NCBI RefSeq assembly: GCF_030818545.1
Contig: NZ_JAUTAH010000001.1
Location: 563,001 to 627,000 of the forward strand
From: Brevundimonas sp. SORGH_AS_0993
GTDB taxonomy: Bacteria > Pseudomonadota > Alphaproteobacteria > Caulobacterales > Caulobacteraceae
DNA length: 64,000 nucleotides
Direction of reading: 5' to 3'
Shown: in pieces, positions 18,486 to 28,163 of the stretch
Layout: each line of letters begins with the position of its first letter
Position numbering within the stretch: the first letter of the stretch is position 1
The notes under the pieces: model-generated
Seen by the model: only the letters and a program-made list of their open reading frames with translations
Database searches by the model: none
Told to the model about the DNA's origin: nothing
Made by a program: the position numbers and the translations under genes

Positions 18486-19366
18486 TCATGTCCATCCTTC
18501 CAGCGCGACCTTTCCGCGCATGGCGCCGCTTTCCATCTTCCGATGTGCCTCGGTAAGCGTCTGTACGCCGATGGGAGACAGCCGCTCGGTCAATGTCGAC
18601 CGGATACGACCCGCTTCCACGATCCGCGCGATCTCACCCAATATCTCGCCCTGACGCGCCCTGTTCGTGCCAGGCGGGTTGGATCGGGTGAACATCAGTT
18701 CCCAATGGATCGAGACGGACTTCGCCTTGAAGGGCACGATGTCGAAGGTGTCAGGGTCGTCGATCAGTCCGAACCGCCCTTCCGCCGCGATCAGTTCCGC
18801 GATAGCGAGACGATGCTGATCGGAATGGGTGGTCGCGAAGACGAAGGCCGGCGCGCCGATGGCTAGCGCCTCGACCTGAGGCGGCAAGGTCTGCGCATGG
18901 TCGATGACATGGTGGGCGCCGCGCCGGCGACGGGCCGATGCACGTCGAGCCTGTCGAATAGCATTTCCCACGCGGTCACGCTGGTGAGCGGCAGCGCCGC
19001 CGCTTGGGCCCAGTCGAGGCCGGAGGGCTTGGGGCCGGCCAGACGTTCATCGACCAAGTGCAGTTCGGCGTTCGCGCCCGACCGCCCGATCTCGCCGGCA
19101 TAGGCCACCGCGTCGCCGATGCGATACCGCGAAACGTCGGGACCAACGCCGCGGACGACGCCGCTGGCGTCCCAGCCGATCACGCGCTCGCCATCTTGCC
19201 GCAGAACCATGCCGCCGCGTACCTTCACGTCGATGGGATTGACCGAAACCGCCTTCACCTCGACCAGCAGTTCGCGGCCGGTCGGGATGGGATCGGGACG
19301 TTCGAGTTCGACCAGTGCGCCGGGCCGGTCGATAGGCCCGGTCTCCTTGAATCCGATAGCGCGCAT
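18486..19366 (-). pseudogene. Zinc-type alcohol dehydrogenase / quinone oxidoreductase, broken by deletion and frameshift
   Basis: The N-terminal half from ATG 19366 is a normal medium-chain reductase start (MRAIGFKETGPIDRPGALVE; ...VSVNPIDVKVRGG, VIGWDASGVV, AAALPLTSVTAWE). It stays in frame to about 18920 (DVHRPVAGA). There the sequence jumps, in another frame, to GAHHVIDHAQTLPPQVEALA and continues normally to the C-terminus (FGLIDDPDTFDIVPFK, SVSIHWELMFTRS, GKVALEGWT). The segment normally in between, about 45-50 residues with the GGAGGVGS nucleotide-binding motif, is missing. The product cannot bind NAD(P)H, so the gene is judged dead. It follows the MFS gene by 53 bases on the same strand. 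Confidence 0.85.
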
Positions 19367-19419
19367 GTCAGGTCTCCCTTTGATGTTGAAATGCGGATGA
19401 GTACGGTTGGGACAGGGCG

Positions 19420-20583
19420 CTACGCCGTGGTTACGACGGCGGTTCGACCGAAACGGAAGGCGAACAGCATCGCCAGCGCGGATGCGGCCATCATCGCTCC
19501 GATCAGCGACACGGCCGGATAGCCCCATCCGGCCCCGATCACGCCCCCGCCCAGCGCCGCGCCGATGGCGTTGCCGAGATTGAAGGCGCCGATGTTCATC
19601 GCCGAAGCGAGATTCGGCGCTTCGCGCGCCGCTTCCATCACACGCATCTGCAAGGGCGGTACGATCGCGAAGCTGGCGATGCCCCAAATCAGGATTGCGA
19701 TGGCGACTGGCGTTGGCCAGTGCATAACGCCGGCGAACGCGACCAGCACTGCGGCGAGGACGATGAAGCTGCCCACCAGGGTTCGCTCGATCGAGCGGTC
19801 GGCCAGCTTGCCGCCGACCATGTTCCCGATCGTCAGACCGATCCCGTACAGCACCAGCATCGCCGTGACGAACCCGGTCGACGCCTGCGTCTCGGCGCGC
19901 AGGATCGGGACGATATAGGTGAAGACGGTGAACATCGCGCTGGCCCCCACCACCGTGAGCGCCAGCGCCGACAGCACTGGCCTGCGCGTCAGCACACCCA
20001 GTTCCGCGCGCATATCGACGTCCTCTGAAGGCGGCAGCGACGGCAGCGCGAACCGCAGCGATACCATCGCCAAGGCGCCGATACCCGCGATTCCGGCAAA
20101 GGCGACCCGCCAGCCCAGTTCCTCACCAACCCAGGTCGAGAGCGGCACACCGCCGATCGTCGCGATCGTCAGGCCCGTGAACATCGCCGCCACCGCACCC
20201 GCGCGCTTGTCCGGCGCGACGAGGCTCGCCGCGACCACCGATCCCACGCCGAAGAAGGCGCCATGGTTGAACGAGGTCACGATCCGCGCCGCCATGAGCA
20301 TCCAATAGCCGCTCGCCAGCGCCGACAGCAGGTTGCCGAGGGTGAACACGCCCATCAGTACGATGAGGAGCGTGCGCCGGTTCATGCGCCCCGTGGTCAA
20401 AGTCATCAACGGCGCGCCGACCATGACCCCGATGGCGTAGGCGCTGACCAGCAGCCCGGCCACGGGGATGGAGATACGCAGATCGGTCGCGATCGAGGGC
20501 AGCATCCCCATCGGAGCGAACTCCGTGACGCCGATGCCGAAGGCGCCCGTCGCCAGCGCTAACAGAGAGGGGTTTAGGCGCAT
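19420..20583 (-). CDS. MFS (DHA1/AraJ-like) efflux transporter
   Basis: 387 residues with twelve predicted membrane helices. The typical MFS loop between helices 2 and 3 (GAPLMTLTTGRMNRRTLL) and the motif-C-like GFGIGVTEFAPMGML N-terminus match the AraJ/YdhP drug or sugar efflux group (FGIGVTEFAPMG is seen directly). ATG 20583 has GGAG seven bases upstream and is preferred to ATG 20595. It is divergent from the LysR regulator at 20666 with a 70-base gap, a usual arrangement for a regulated exporter, and is followed by the broken dehydrogenase. The substrate is unknown. Confidence 0.88.
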   Translation of the reverse strand: MRLNPSLLALATGAFGIGVTEFAPMGMLPSIATDLRISIPVAGLLVSAYAIGVMVGAPLMTLTTGRMNRRTLLIVLMGVFTLGNLLSALASGYWMLMAARIVTSFNHGAFFGVGSVVAASLVAPDKRAGAVAAMFTGLTIATIGGVPLSTWVGEELGWRVAFAGIAGIGALAMVSLRFALPSLPPSEDVDMRAELGVLTRRPVLSALALTVVGASAMFTVFTYIVPILRAETQASTGFVTAMLVLYGIGLTIGNMVGGKLADRSIERTLVGSFIVLAAVLVAFAGVMHWPTPVAIAILIWGIASFAIVPPLQMRVMEAAREAPNLASAMNIGAFNLGNAIGAALGGGVIGAGWGYPAVSLIGAMMAASALAMLFAFRFGRTAVVTTA

Positions 20584-20665
20584 GTCGATCTCCATCGTTG
20601 CCTCAGATGGAATGGCGACTGGCGGATAAGCTGTGTAGTCCTCAATTCAGACAAGCAGCTTTGCC
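20584..20665. promoter_or_regulatory. MFS-LysR divergent promoter region
   Basis: A short shared intergenic space separates the exporter (minus) and the LysR gene (plus). LysR proteins usually bind such divergent spaces and control both genes. No exact T-N11-A palindrome could be fixed with confidence by eye. Confidence 0.4.
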
Positions 20666-21577
20666 ATGGAAGCACGAATGGATGTCAGCGGCCGATCAGG
20701 TGAGATGATGGTCTTCGCCACCGTCATGGACCAAGGCAGCCTGTCGGCCGCGGCCCGCGTTTTGAACCTGACTCCCTCCGCAGTCAGCCGGGTCGTTGCG
20801 CGGATCGAGGCCCGGCTGGGGGTGCGGCTGCTCATTCGGACGACCCGGGCCCTATCCCTGACCGCCGAAGGTCAGGCCTATCTGCGCGCGGCCCGTCGCA
20901 TTCTTTCCGACCTGACGGAGGTGGAGGAGGCCATTGCCGACCAGGCTTCGCCGCGCGGGCGCGTTCGCTTGACGGCTTCCCTCGCCTATGGCCGTCTCTA
21001 TGTCGTGCCGCTGTTGGCGGAGTTCACCGCCCGCTATCCGAACATTCTCGTGGACCTCAACCTCAGCGACAGGGTGGTCGATGTGCTCGGCGGTCAGGCC
21101 GACGTCGCCATCCGGTTCGGACAGCTGGTCGACAGCCCCCTGACGGCGCGCCGCATCGGGGAAACCGGCCGGGTAGTGGTCGCCTCGCCCGCCTATCTCG
21201 CGCGCCACGGAACGCCAGAGCAGCCCGAAGACCTGTTCCGGCACAACTGCCTCAGCTTCAATTTTCGGCGCGCCGAGCCGGGCTGGCCCTTTCGCCGCGC
21301 GGACGTTGACATGGCGCTGGCCGTCACCGGTTCGATCGAGGCCAACAGCGGTGAATCCTTGGCACAACTCGCGCTGGCCGGCGTCGGCATCGCGCGGATC
21401 GGGATGTTCGCGGTTATGGACGAGATCGCCGAGGGTCGGCTGATCCCGTTGCTCGAACCGTTCAATCCGCAGGACCGCGAACCGCTCCATCTTCTCTTCG
21501 TGGGGGGAGCGACCATGCCGGCCCGCGTGCGCGTCCTGATCGACTTCCTCGTGGAGCGGCTGGGCGAAAGCGTGTGA
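20666..21577 (+). CDS. LysR-family transcriptional regulator
   Basis: 303 residues. The N-terminal winged helix-turn-helix is intact (VFATVMDQGSLSAAARVLNL, then TPSAVSRVVARIEARLGVRLL), followed by the linker helix and a periplasmic-binding-like effector domain (GRLYVVPLLAEFTARYPNIL, DVLGGQADVAIRFGQL). Its position, divergent from the MFS exporter, makes it the likely local regulator of exporter and dehydrogenase. ATG 20666 or 20678 could be used; the HTH lies downstream of both. Confidence 0.92.
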   Translation: MEARMDVSGRSGEMMVFATVMDQGSLSAAARVLNLTPSAVSRVVARIEARLGVRLLIRTTRALSLTAEGQAYLRAARRILSDLTEVEEAIADQASPRGRVRLTASLAYGRLYVVPLLAEFTARYPNILVDLNLSDRVVDVLGGQADVAIRFGQLVDSPLTARRIGETGRVVVASPAYLARHGTPEQPEDLFRHNCLSFNFRRAEPGWPFRRADVDMALAVTGSIEANSGESLAQLALAGVGIARIGMFAVMDEIAEGRLIPLLEPFNPQDREPLHLLFVGGATMPARVRVLIDFLVERLGESV

Positions 21578-21583
21578 GGCGAT

Positions 21584-22285
21584 TCATTCCGAGCGTGCGG
21601 TTTCGCTTGTCGTGTCGACACGGTTGGCCGCAACGAAAAAATCGACTGCCCCGTCGCACACCGCCCCCTCAGCAGCGCATCCTCGTTGACGATCAGGGTG
21701 GGGCAGCGCGTCGAGGACCAGATCCGCCCCCTCGCGCGTCACCTCCCAGCGATATACGCCGGCGCCGGGACGTCGGTGCAGACAGCGACGTCCGGCCAGG
21801 TCTTCCAATGTCGCGGGCGCCCATGGTGTGCGAGATAGGCGGGTGAGGCCACCGCCGACACGGGTTGCGATCATGTCGGGACGCAGCGTCTCACCCAATC
21901 GCACACCGAGGTCGCACCCCTCCGCCACCGTGTCGACGAAACGGTCGTCGATCACCAGGTCGAGCGTGATGCCGGGATAGGTCTCCACGAAGGCGGCGAG
22001 ATCCGGCGCAAACAGGGCGTGCGCGGACAAGGGCGTCGAGGTGATCCGCACCGGCCCCGGCGGCGCGGCGGCGCGGCGTCGCTATCGCGGGCGTCGGCCA
22101 CTGCGGCGTCGATCTCGTCGAGCGCAGGGCCGACGCGGCCCATCAAGGCGCGTCCGGCATCGGTCACGGCCAGACTGCGCGTCGATCAGTTGAACAATCG
22201 CACACCCGCATCGACAAGAGTGACGGGCCGGCCGGTTGCCGGAGATATCCATGCCGGGCGGCTGAGATTGTCGGGATAGTCGAGC
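21584..22285 (-). pseudogene. Decayed LysR-family regulator
   Basis: Read on the minus strand, fragments of a second LysR protein occur in changing frames. Around 22190-22090 is a wing/linker piece (SLAVTDAGRALMGRVGPALD), then from 22051 an effector-domain piece (FAPDLAAFVETYPGITLDLV, DTVAEGCDLGVRLGETL), then a C-terminal stretch with YRWEVTREGADLVLDA. The helix-turn-helix itself is missing and at least two frame changes are needed, with an in-frame stop near 22190. It is a pseudogene and not a duplicate of the intact LysR next to it, because the effector sequences differ. Confidence 0.8.
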
Positions 22286-22300
22286 GGGGTACCACAGTCG

Positions 22301-23461
22301 CTAATCCGACAGCGCTTTCAGGAGCTGGGGCGGGAAGGGCAGGGTGAAGTCCGACCGTTGAGGCTCGACCCCGAACGTCGCCTCGCCATTGCGTCCGGCA
22401 TAGCGGTCGAGGAGGGTGGAGTAGGTGTAGAAGTGAATGGTCTTGGCTTCGGTGTCGAAGGCCATGAAGCGCAGCCAGCCTGCGCCGCCGTTAGCGGATC
22501 CGGCTGCGCCGTCGGGGCCACGGGTGTTGCCCTGATAGTCCTGGATCAACTGATAGACGGGGTCGCCGGCGTCATTGGCGTCGATGCGCAGGTTCTCGCC
22601 GTTGGAAACCCCATCAATGGGGCGAGTGTAGTTGTGGCCGCACAGAACCATGAAGATGCGCGGGTTGCGTCGGATGAATCGGTCCCAGACCTGATCGGGC
22701 GAGAGATTGGGCGCGCCTGGAAAATTGTCGGCCAGACCATTCGACCGCTCGGCGGCGTCGGGCCTCAGCCACTCATGGGTGGTCATCATGACAGGCATGC
22801 CGGGGTGGGCGTCAAGAACGCCCTGCGCCCAGTCCAGGGTGGCCGGCGGCGGATCCATCTCCAGCGACAGATGGAGGATGGCGTGGTCCCCCAACTTGAA
22901 CGTCTGGTAGCTGTTCAGACCGTTCGGCGATGCGCCGCCGTACCAGGGGCGGTCAGCGAAGAAGCGGGACTCCGGCCCGAAATAAAGCCCCCAGACCCGT
23001 CCGCCCCTGAGGGGACGCGGTTCGCCCCGGCCGCCGTTCTCACTCCACCAGTAGGCGCTGTCGTAATCGTGGTTGCCGGGAACCATGCCGAAGGGCACGC
23101 CGGTCTCGGCCAGCCGCTGGATCGCGCGATTGGCGATGTCCCATTCGGCGCGGGTGTCGAAGGTCTGATAGACGCCGTCTTGAGCATCCGTGCGTGTCCG
23201 AAACTGGCCGTCGCCATGTTGCACGATGTCGCCGACGAAGGTGACGAAGGCCAGGTTCTTCTCGTGCCGTGTGTCGGCCAGATAGGTCATCTGCTGCACG
23301 AAAGTGTCTTCGCCGCGGGGCTGCGCGGCCTGGATGTTCGAATAGTGCTGGGTGTCGGATACGACCGCCACGGTGAAGACTTCGGCGCGGGCGTCGACGG
23401 CCGCGCCGAACAGGGTGACGGTGGCCGCGAGGCTGGTCAGGAAAGGTCGAAAGCGGATCAT
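22301..23461 (-). CDS. Exported calcineurin-like metallophosphoesterase
   Basis: About 386 residues with a Sec signal peptide (MIRFRPFLTSLAATVTLFGA then AVDARA). The metal-ligand motifs of the family occur in order: SDTQHY (first Asp, His), FVGDIVQHGD, PGNHDYD, MTTHEW and CGHNY. This places a dinuclear-metal phosphoesterase in the periplasm or at the surface. Substrate not known. ATG 23461 gives a clean signal peptide; an upstream in-frame ATG at 23512 would bury it. It is divergent from the sigma factor at 23670. Confidence 0.88.
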   Translation of the reverse strand: MIRFRPFLTSLAATVTLFGAAVDARAEVFTVAVVSDTQHYSNIQAAQPRGEDTFVQQMTYLADTRHEKNLAFVTFVGDIVQHGDGQFRTRTDAQDGVYQTFDTRAEWDIANRAIQRLAETGVPFGMVPGNHDYDSAYWWSENGGRGEPRPLRGGRVWGLYFGPESRFFADRPWYGGASPNGLNSYQTFKLGDHAILHLSLEMDPPPATLDWAQGVLDAHPGMPVMMTTHEWLRPDAAERSNGLADNFPGAPNLSPDQVWDRFIRRNPRIFMVLCGHNYTRPIDGVSNGENLRIDANDAGDPVYQLIQDYQGNTRGPDGAAGSANGGAGWLRFMAFDTEAKTIHFYTYSTLLDRYAGRNGEATFGVEPQRSDFTLPFPPQLLKALSD

Positions 23462-23669
23462 GCGCTCGCCACGGGAGGGGAAGGACAGGCGACCGAACTT
23501 TAGGCGCGCCAAAAACGATCACGCCTCGTAACGGGCGCCGACGCCGCGAAACTATCCTCGTCCGGCGCCGGATTTGTGAAGCTTGCGCGACGCCGGGCCT
23601 GTCGATCCGAGATCGAACTGTCGCGCATCCGACATCTGGCCGTGATGCTGGGGCGGCATCAGGCGGTCC

Positions 23670-24230
23670 ATGTCCCAGCCGCTTGTTGCTCCAGGTCCGA
23701 ACGACGCGCGCGCCGGCGGTCGTTCGACCGAGGCCGCCTTCGCCGACCTGACCCGTCGCCTTCGGCGGCCGCTTCTGCAATTCTTCCGGCGTCGCGCGGG
23801 CTCTCCGATGGACGCCGAGGAGATGGTCCAGGACCTGTTCGTCAGGCTTCTGCGCCGCGCCGACCTGTTCAGCCTGGAGAATGTCGATGGCTATGTGTTC
23901 GAGGCGGCGGCCAATGTCGCGCGGGATCGCGGCCGCTACGATCAGGCGAGGGGACACGGGCGACATGTGGACATCGACGATCTGGCGGCGCCGAGCGATG
24001 CTCCCAGCGCCGAACAGGTTCTTGACGGGAAGCAACAGTTGAAACGGATGCTGGCGGCGCTGCAGGCCCTGCCTCCGCGGGCCAGGACCATCGTCATTCT
24101 GAGGCGCCTGGAGAACCTGACCTATCCCCAGATCGCCCAGCGACTGGGAATCTCGGTCAGCGCGGTCGAAAAACACATGGTGCGGGCTATGGCGGCGCTG
24201 AAGCACGGCCTGTTCGAGGAAACGCACTGA
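23670..24230 (+). CDS. ECF (FecI-type) RNA polymerase sigma factor
   Basis: 186 residues with sigma region 2 (FRRRAGSPMDAEEMVQDLFV, then LENVDGYVFEAAANVARD) and region 4 (LQALPPRARTIVILRRLENL, TYPQIAQRLGISVSAVEKHM). It is the first gene of a sigma/FecR/TBDR cassette: its stop overlaps the FecR start by one base (TGATG), and a TBDR with an STN signalling domain follows. In this family ligand binding to the receptor releases the sigma factor through FecR, which then activates the receptor gene. Confidence 0.93.
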   Translation: MSQPLVAPGPNDARAGGRSTEAAFADLTRRLRRPLLQFFRRRAGSPMDAEEMVQDLFVRLLRRADLFSLENVDGYVFEAAANVARDRGRYDQARGHGRHVDIDDLAAPSDAPSAEQVLDGKQQLKRMLAALQALPPRARTIVILRRLENLTYPQIAQRLGISVSAVEKHMVRAMAALKHGLFEETH

Positions 24231-25225
24231 TGTTTCCTATCAAAGCCTCCGCCTCTGACGAACCCGCCGAAGCCGCCGCCGTGTGGTTCGCCCGTCGCAA
24301 TGCGGGTGGAACGACGGACGTGATCGAAGAAGCCGACTTTCGTCTCTGGCTGGATTCGGACCCGACCAATGCAGCCGCCTACCGCGACTATGCGAGGGTG
24401 TGGCGGATGCTGGGCGAGAGCGCGGCCGAGCCCGACCTCCTTGCCCTGCGGGCGGCCGCGCTGAAACAGCCGGCGGCGAGACTGTCGCGTCGGGCGGTGT
24501 TCGGCCTGGCGGGCGGGGCGGTCGCGGCGTCGTGCGCCGGACTTTGGGTCATGGGCGCGGCCTCTCCGGCGCGCGCCCTGATCTCGACCCAGGCGGGGCA
24601 GCGGCTGAACGCGGCGCTGCCGGACGGCTCGGAGGCGGTCCTGGCGCCGTCCACGCGGTTACGGCTGGATTTCGCCAATGGAAGGCGGGCGGCCGTCCTG
24701 GAACAGGGGCAGGCCTATTTCGATCTGACGCCGAACGGAGGGACGCCCTTTGTCCTCCGCGCCGGCGACTATGTTCTGGCCGCCGATAGCGGTCGATTCC
24801 AACTGACGCTGCTGGACGGGCGGCCAGACGTCGTGGTCGAACAGGGCGACCTGACCCTGTACAGGCGCACGGGCGGCAAGCTTGGGACACGACTTTCGTC
24901 AGGCCAGAAGAGCGCCCTGACACGGGACGGCTTGAAGGCGGAGACGGCGGACGTCGAGGTCGAGACCGCGTGGCGCACGGGTCGGCTGGTGGTGCGGGAT
25001 CGGCCCTTGTCGGAGGTTGTCGCAGCCTTCAATCACTACTCGGTCGAACACCTCGTCATCGAGGACCGCGCCGCCGGAGACACGCGGATATCGGGGTCTT
25101 TCCGCTATGATGGCGGTCGAGAGTTCGCACTGGCTCTGGCCTCGGGCTTCAACCTGTCGGTGAAGCGGACGAGAGACGGCGTCTGGCGCATCCACACGCC
25201 TGACGGATCGGCTACGGTTCGATGA
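24230..25225 (+). CDS. FecR-type anti-sigma / sigma regulator
   Basis: 331 residues: a cytoplasmic N-terminal domain with AAVWFARRNAGGTTDVIEEA and FRLWLDSDPTNAAAYRDYAR (DUF4880-like), a single membrane segment around residues 85-105 (AVFGLAGGAVAASCAGLWVM), a periplasmic FecR domain (DGSEAVLAPSTRLRLDF, QGQAYFDL), and a C-terminal STN-like portion (VVAAFNHYSVEHLVIEDRAA). It transmits a signal from the receptor at 25317 to the sigma factor at 23670, with which it is translationally coupled. Confidence 0.92.
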   Translation: MFPIKASASDEPAEAAAVWFARRNAGGTTDVIEEADFRLWLDSDPTNAAAYRDYARVWRMLGESAAEPDLLALRAAALKQPAARLSRRAVFGLAGGAVAASCAGLWVMGAASPARALISTQAGQRLNAALPDGSEAVLAPSTRLRLDFANGRRAAVLEQGQAYFDLTPNGGTPFVLRAGDYVLAADSGRFQLTLLDGRPDVVVEQGDLTLYRRTGGKLGTRLSSGQKSALTRDGLKAETADVEVETAWRTGRLVVRDRPLSEVVAAFNHYSVEHLVIEDRAAGDTRISGSFRYDGGREFALALASGFNLSVKRTRDGVWRIHTPDGSATVR

Positions 25226-25316
25226 AATTTCAAAGACGGAGTGGGGATTCGCACGCGGGCTTCCGTTCCTGAAAGCGAGCCGGCTGAGGGCCGGTCCGAT
25301 CATTCAGGGGCGATCC

Positions 25317-27857
25317 ATGACCAAATCCTTCTCGATTCCGCGCGGCTTGGGACAGCGTCTGAGCGGGGGCCTCAGAGGAGGGCTTCGAACGGGCCTGATG
25401 ACCTGCGGTGCCCTCGCCGTCCTGGCCGCAACCTCGCCCGCCTTGGCCCAGGCCGCAACCTCGCGGGCGGTCGCCTTTGCGATCGACAGCCAGGGGCTGG
25501 AGACCGCCCTGACGCGCTTCGCCAGTGCGGCCGACGTGCAGGTGGTCTTTTCCCCCGAGTTGGTTCGGGGCAAACAGGCCAACCGCGTGGCCGGCCTGAT
25601 GCCGCCGGCCGAGGCCCTGCGTCAGATGCTTGCGGGCTCCGGCCTTGTCGCCACCCAGGTCGGGGAACGGACCTTTTCTATTTCGCAGGGCGCAAGCCAA
25701 GTCGCCGACGCCGCCACCCTCGAGGAGGTGATCGTTACGGCCCAGAAGCGCAGTCAGCGCCTTCAGGACGTGCCCTTGGCCGTCAGCGTCATCGACGGGG
25801 CCGACGCGGCGCGTCGAGGCGTCGACAGCATCACCGGCCTTGTGGACGAGACGCCTGGGGTGTCGATCAACTACGCTTTCGGGGGCACGAACTACGGCCT
25901 CATCAGCATCCGCGGCATCGGCGGCGCCGACGACTATAAACCCAATGGCAATCCGTCGGTCGCCCTGCACATCGACGGCGTTTATCAGACCTCCAACGCC
26001 TATCTCGGCATGCCCCTGTTCGACCTGGATCGGATCGAGATCCTGAAGGGGCCGCAAGGCACGCTGTATGGTCGCAACACGACGGCCGGGGTCATCAATG
26101 TGATCACCAAGGGGCCGGGCGACACCGCCCAGGGCGCGGGACGCTTCGAGATCGGCAGCTATGACTATGTCGCCGTCGAAAGCGCGGTCGGCGGGCCGCT
26201 CAACGACAAGGTCGGCGTTCGCCTGGCGGTCCTTGCCGAGCAGGGCGGCGGCTTCATGACAGGGGCGGGAGCCGGCAAGCTGGCGGGCTTTCGTCCTATC
26301 ATCGGCGGCGTGACCCAGACCCAGGTTCCGCCCATCGTCGATCCGGGCCGGCGCGAAGGTTTCGGTGACAAGAATCTGGTCGCCGGTCGCGCCACGGTGG
26401 CCCTAGTCGTCGCTCCCGAAACCCGGCTAACGCTGAAACTGTTCGGCAGCCGCGATCACGGCGACACGCGCCAGTACGACCGTATCTCCAACGCCCTGGA
26501 CACCAGTATCGCCAACGCTGGGGAGAACGATGATCCTTACGAATTCTACTCCTCGGAGTACCCGACCCAGAGGATCGACATCTATGGCGCATCGGCCATC
26601 CTGACGCACCGTCTGGCCGACAATCTGAACCTGACCGTGATCGGCAACAGCCAGGGCACGACCCGGTCGGTCCAGGGCAATGGCGATGGTTCGCCCTATC
26701 CGGCGTCACGCTTCGACGCCGACGAGACCCTAAACCAGCAGTCGCTGGAGGTTCGCCTGGGCGACGAAACCGGCGGTCGCGTGGACTGGATCGCGGGCGC
26801 CTTCTATGTGGCCGACGACATCGACTTCGACACCCACTGGACCAGCTACACCGCCCGGACGAAGTACGACAATCTTCACAAGCAGAGCCGCAACAGCTTC
26901 GCCCTGTTCGGCCAGGTCGATTACGATCTGACGGACAGGCTGACTCTTTCGGGCGGCCTGCGCTACACCCGCGACGAAGCGACGTTCAGCGGTCGCAACG
27001 ACGACTTGAACCCGTGGGGAATCTCCACCTTCACGACCACCTTTGCGACGACCAATCCCTTCATCTGGGATCGCACGTTCGAAGACGACAATGTCTCCGG
27101 TCGGGTCACGGCGAAGTACATCTTCACCCCCAATCTGAACGCCTTCGTTTCGGCCGGGACCGGCTATCGCGGGGGCGGGTTCGACGGCACTTCGATCTTC
27201 ACCCAGGCCGAGACCCTGCCCTTCGATTCGGAGACGGTCGTCGCCTATGAGACGGGCGTGCGCTGGGCCTCGCCGCGCCTGCGTCTGTCGTTGGACGCCT
27301 TCTTCTATCGCTTCAAGGAACTGCAGGCGACGACGCGGCTGGCCAACGACACCAATGGCCGCGCCAATGTGGGCGAGGCCGAAAGCAAGGGCCTGGAGTT
27401 CGCGCTGAACGCCGTCGTCTTCGAGACGGCGAACCAGAGTCTGGACTTCGACCTGGCGGCGGCCTTCCTGGACACCGAGATCCTGTCCTTCAGCTCGGCC
27501 CGCGTCGCCGATGTCTTGTCCACAGTCGGTGATCCCCTGCCGGGCGCGCCGGACGTCACGGCGACGGCGGCGCTGAACCACGCACTGACGTTCGCCAACG
27601 GCTGGCGGCTGAACTCGCGGCTGTCGGTGTCGCATCACGGGGAAGAGTCGAACCGCCTTAATGCGACGCCGGCCAACACCGCAGAGGCCTATACGCTTGT
27701 GAACGCTCGCCTCGACCTGCAGACGGCCGCCAACTGGACCGTCTATGCTTACGGACGGAACCTCACCGACGCGGTCTATTTCCCCGAACTCAACGGCGCA
27801 GCTCGACTGGTCGGTGCGCCGGCGACCTATGGCGTCGGCCTCCGCTATAGTTTCTGA
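25317..27857 (+). CDS. TonB-dependent receptor with STN signalling domain
   Basis: 846 residues. Order: a long signal region ending near SPALAQA, an STN signalling domain ([45 protein letters not shown]), a TonB-box-like stretch [12 protein letters not shown], the plug ([40 protein letters not shown]), and a 22-strand barrel ending in a C-terminal phenylalanine (GVGLRYSF). It is the outer-membrane receptor and signal transducer of the sigma/FecR pair just upstream. The ligand (siderophore or other) cannot be deduced. A perfect 9-base stem follows the stop. Confidence 0.93.
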   Translation: MTKSFSIPRGLGQRLSGGLRGGLRTGLMTCGALAVLAATSPALAQAATSRAVAFAIDSQGLETALTRFASAADVQVVFSPELVRGKQANRVAGLMPPAEALRQMLAGSGLVATQVGERTFSISQGASQVADAATLEEVIVTAQKRSQRLQDVPLAVSVIDGADAARRGVDSITGLVDETPGVSINYAFGGTNYGLISIRGIGGADDYKPNGNPSVALHIDGVYQTSNAYLGMPLFDLDRIEILKGPQGTLYGRNTTAGVINVITKGPGDTAQGAGRFEIGSYDYVAVESAVGGPLNDKVGVRLAVLAEQGGGFMTGAGAGKLAGFRPIIGGVTQTQVPPIVDPGRREGFGDKNLVAGRATVALVVAPETRLTLKLFGSRDHGDTRQYDRISNALDTSIANAGENDDPYEFYSSEYPTQRIDIYGASAILTHRLADNLNLTVIGNSQGTTRSVQGNGDGSPYPASRFDADETLNQQSLEVRLGDETGGRVDWIAGAFYVADDIDFDTHWTSYTARTKYDNLHKQSRNSFALFGQVDYDLTDRLTLSGGLRYTRDEATFSGRNDDLNPWGISTFTTTFATTNPFIWDRTFEDDNVSGRVTAKYIFTPNLNAFVSAGTGYRGGGFDGTSIFTQAETLPFDSETVVAYETGVRWASPRLRLSLDAFFYRFKELQATTRLANDTNGRANVGEAESKGLEFALNAVVFETANQSLDFDLAAAFLDTEILSFSSARVADVLSTVGDPLPGAPDVTATAALNHALTFANGWRLNSRLSVSHHGEESNRLNATPANTAEAYTLVNARLDLQTAANWTVYAYGRNLTDAVYFPELNGAARLVGAPATYGVGLRYSF

Positions 27858-27865
27858 GTCTGAAC

Positions 27866-27895
27866 CGCCCCGTCTCCTGTCCGGGGGACGGGGCG
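27866..27895 (+). terminator. Hairpin after the TonB-dependent receptor
   Basis: A perfect 9-base stem, CGCCCCGTC (27866-27874) with GACGGGGCG (27887-27895), has a 12-base loop and begins 8 bases after the stop codon. No T-tract follows, so it may act as a weak terminator or as an mRNA 3' end stabiliser. Confidence 0.5.
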
Positions 27896-28163
27896 AATGC
27901 GCCAACGCGAGCGCCTCCAGCAAGGCAGACCGCCGTTTCTTCCTCTGCAAGGCGTATCCGTGAGCAAGGCGGCAAGAACCGCCGCCAAGACTGTCGGGCA
28001 TGACCCCGCAGATCATCCCGTCAAGCCCTTCAGTCCCTCTTGCATATCAGGGACGTACCCGAACCCGAGCGCCCGGCTCTTGTCTTGAAGTTGTAATCAA
28101 AGCTTAGCCTTAGCGTGGCCGGAACGGCTTAGACGCGGGCCCCTAATCAGAGGGGTCTGCGTC
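27896..28163 (+). promoter_or_regulatory. Leader region of the second receptor gene, with a hairpin over the ribosome-binding site
   Basis: No gene is seen in this stretch. Just before the ATG at 28164 the sequence CCCCT (28141-28145) can pair with AGGGG (28152-28156) across a 6-base loop; AGGGG is also the Shine-Dalgarno sequence, seven bases from the start. The stem is short, so a regulatory role is only a possibility. No cobalamin or other known riboswitch core was recognised. Confidence 0.35.
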
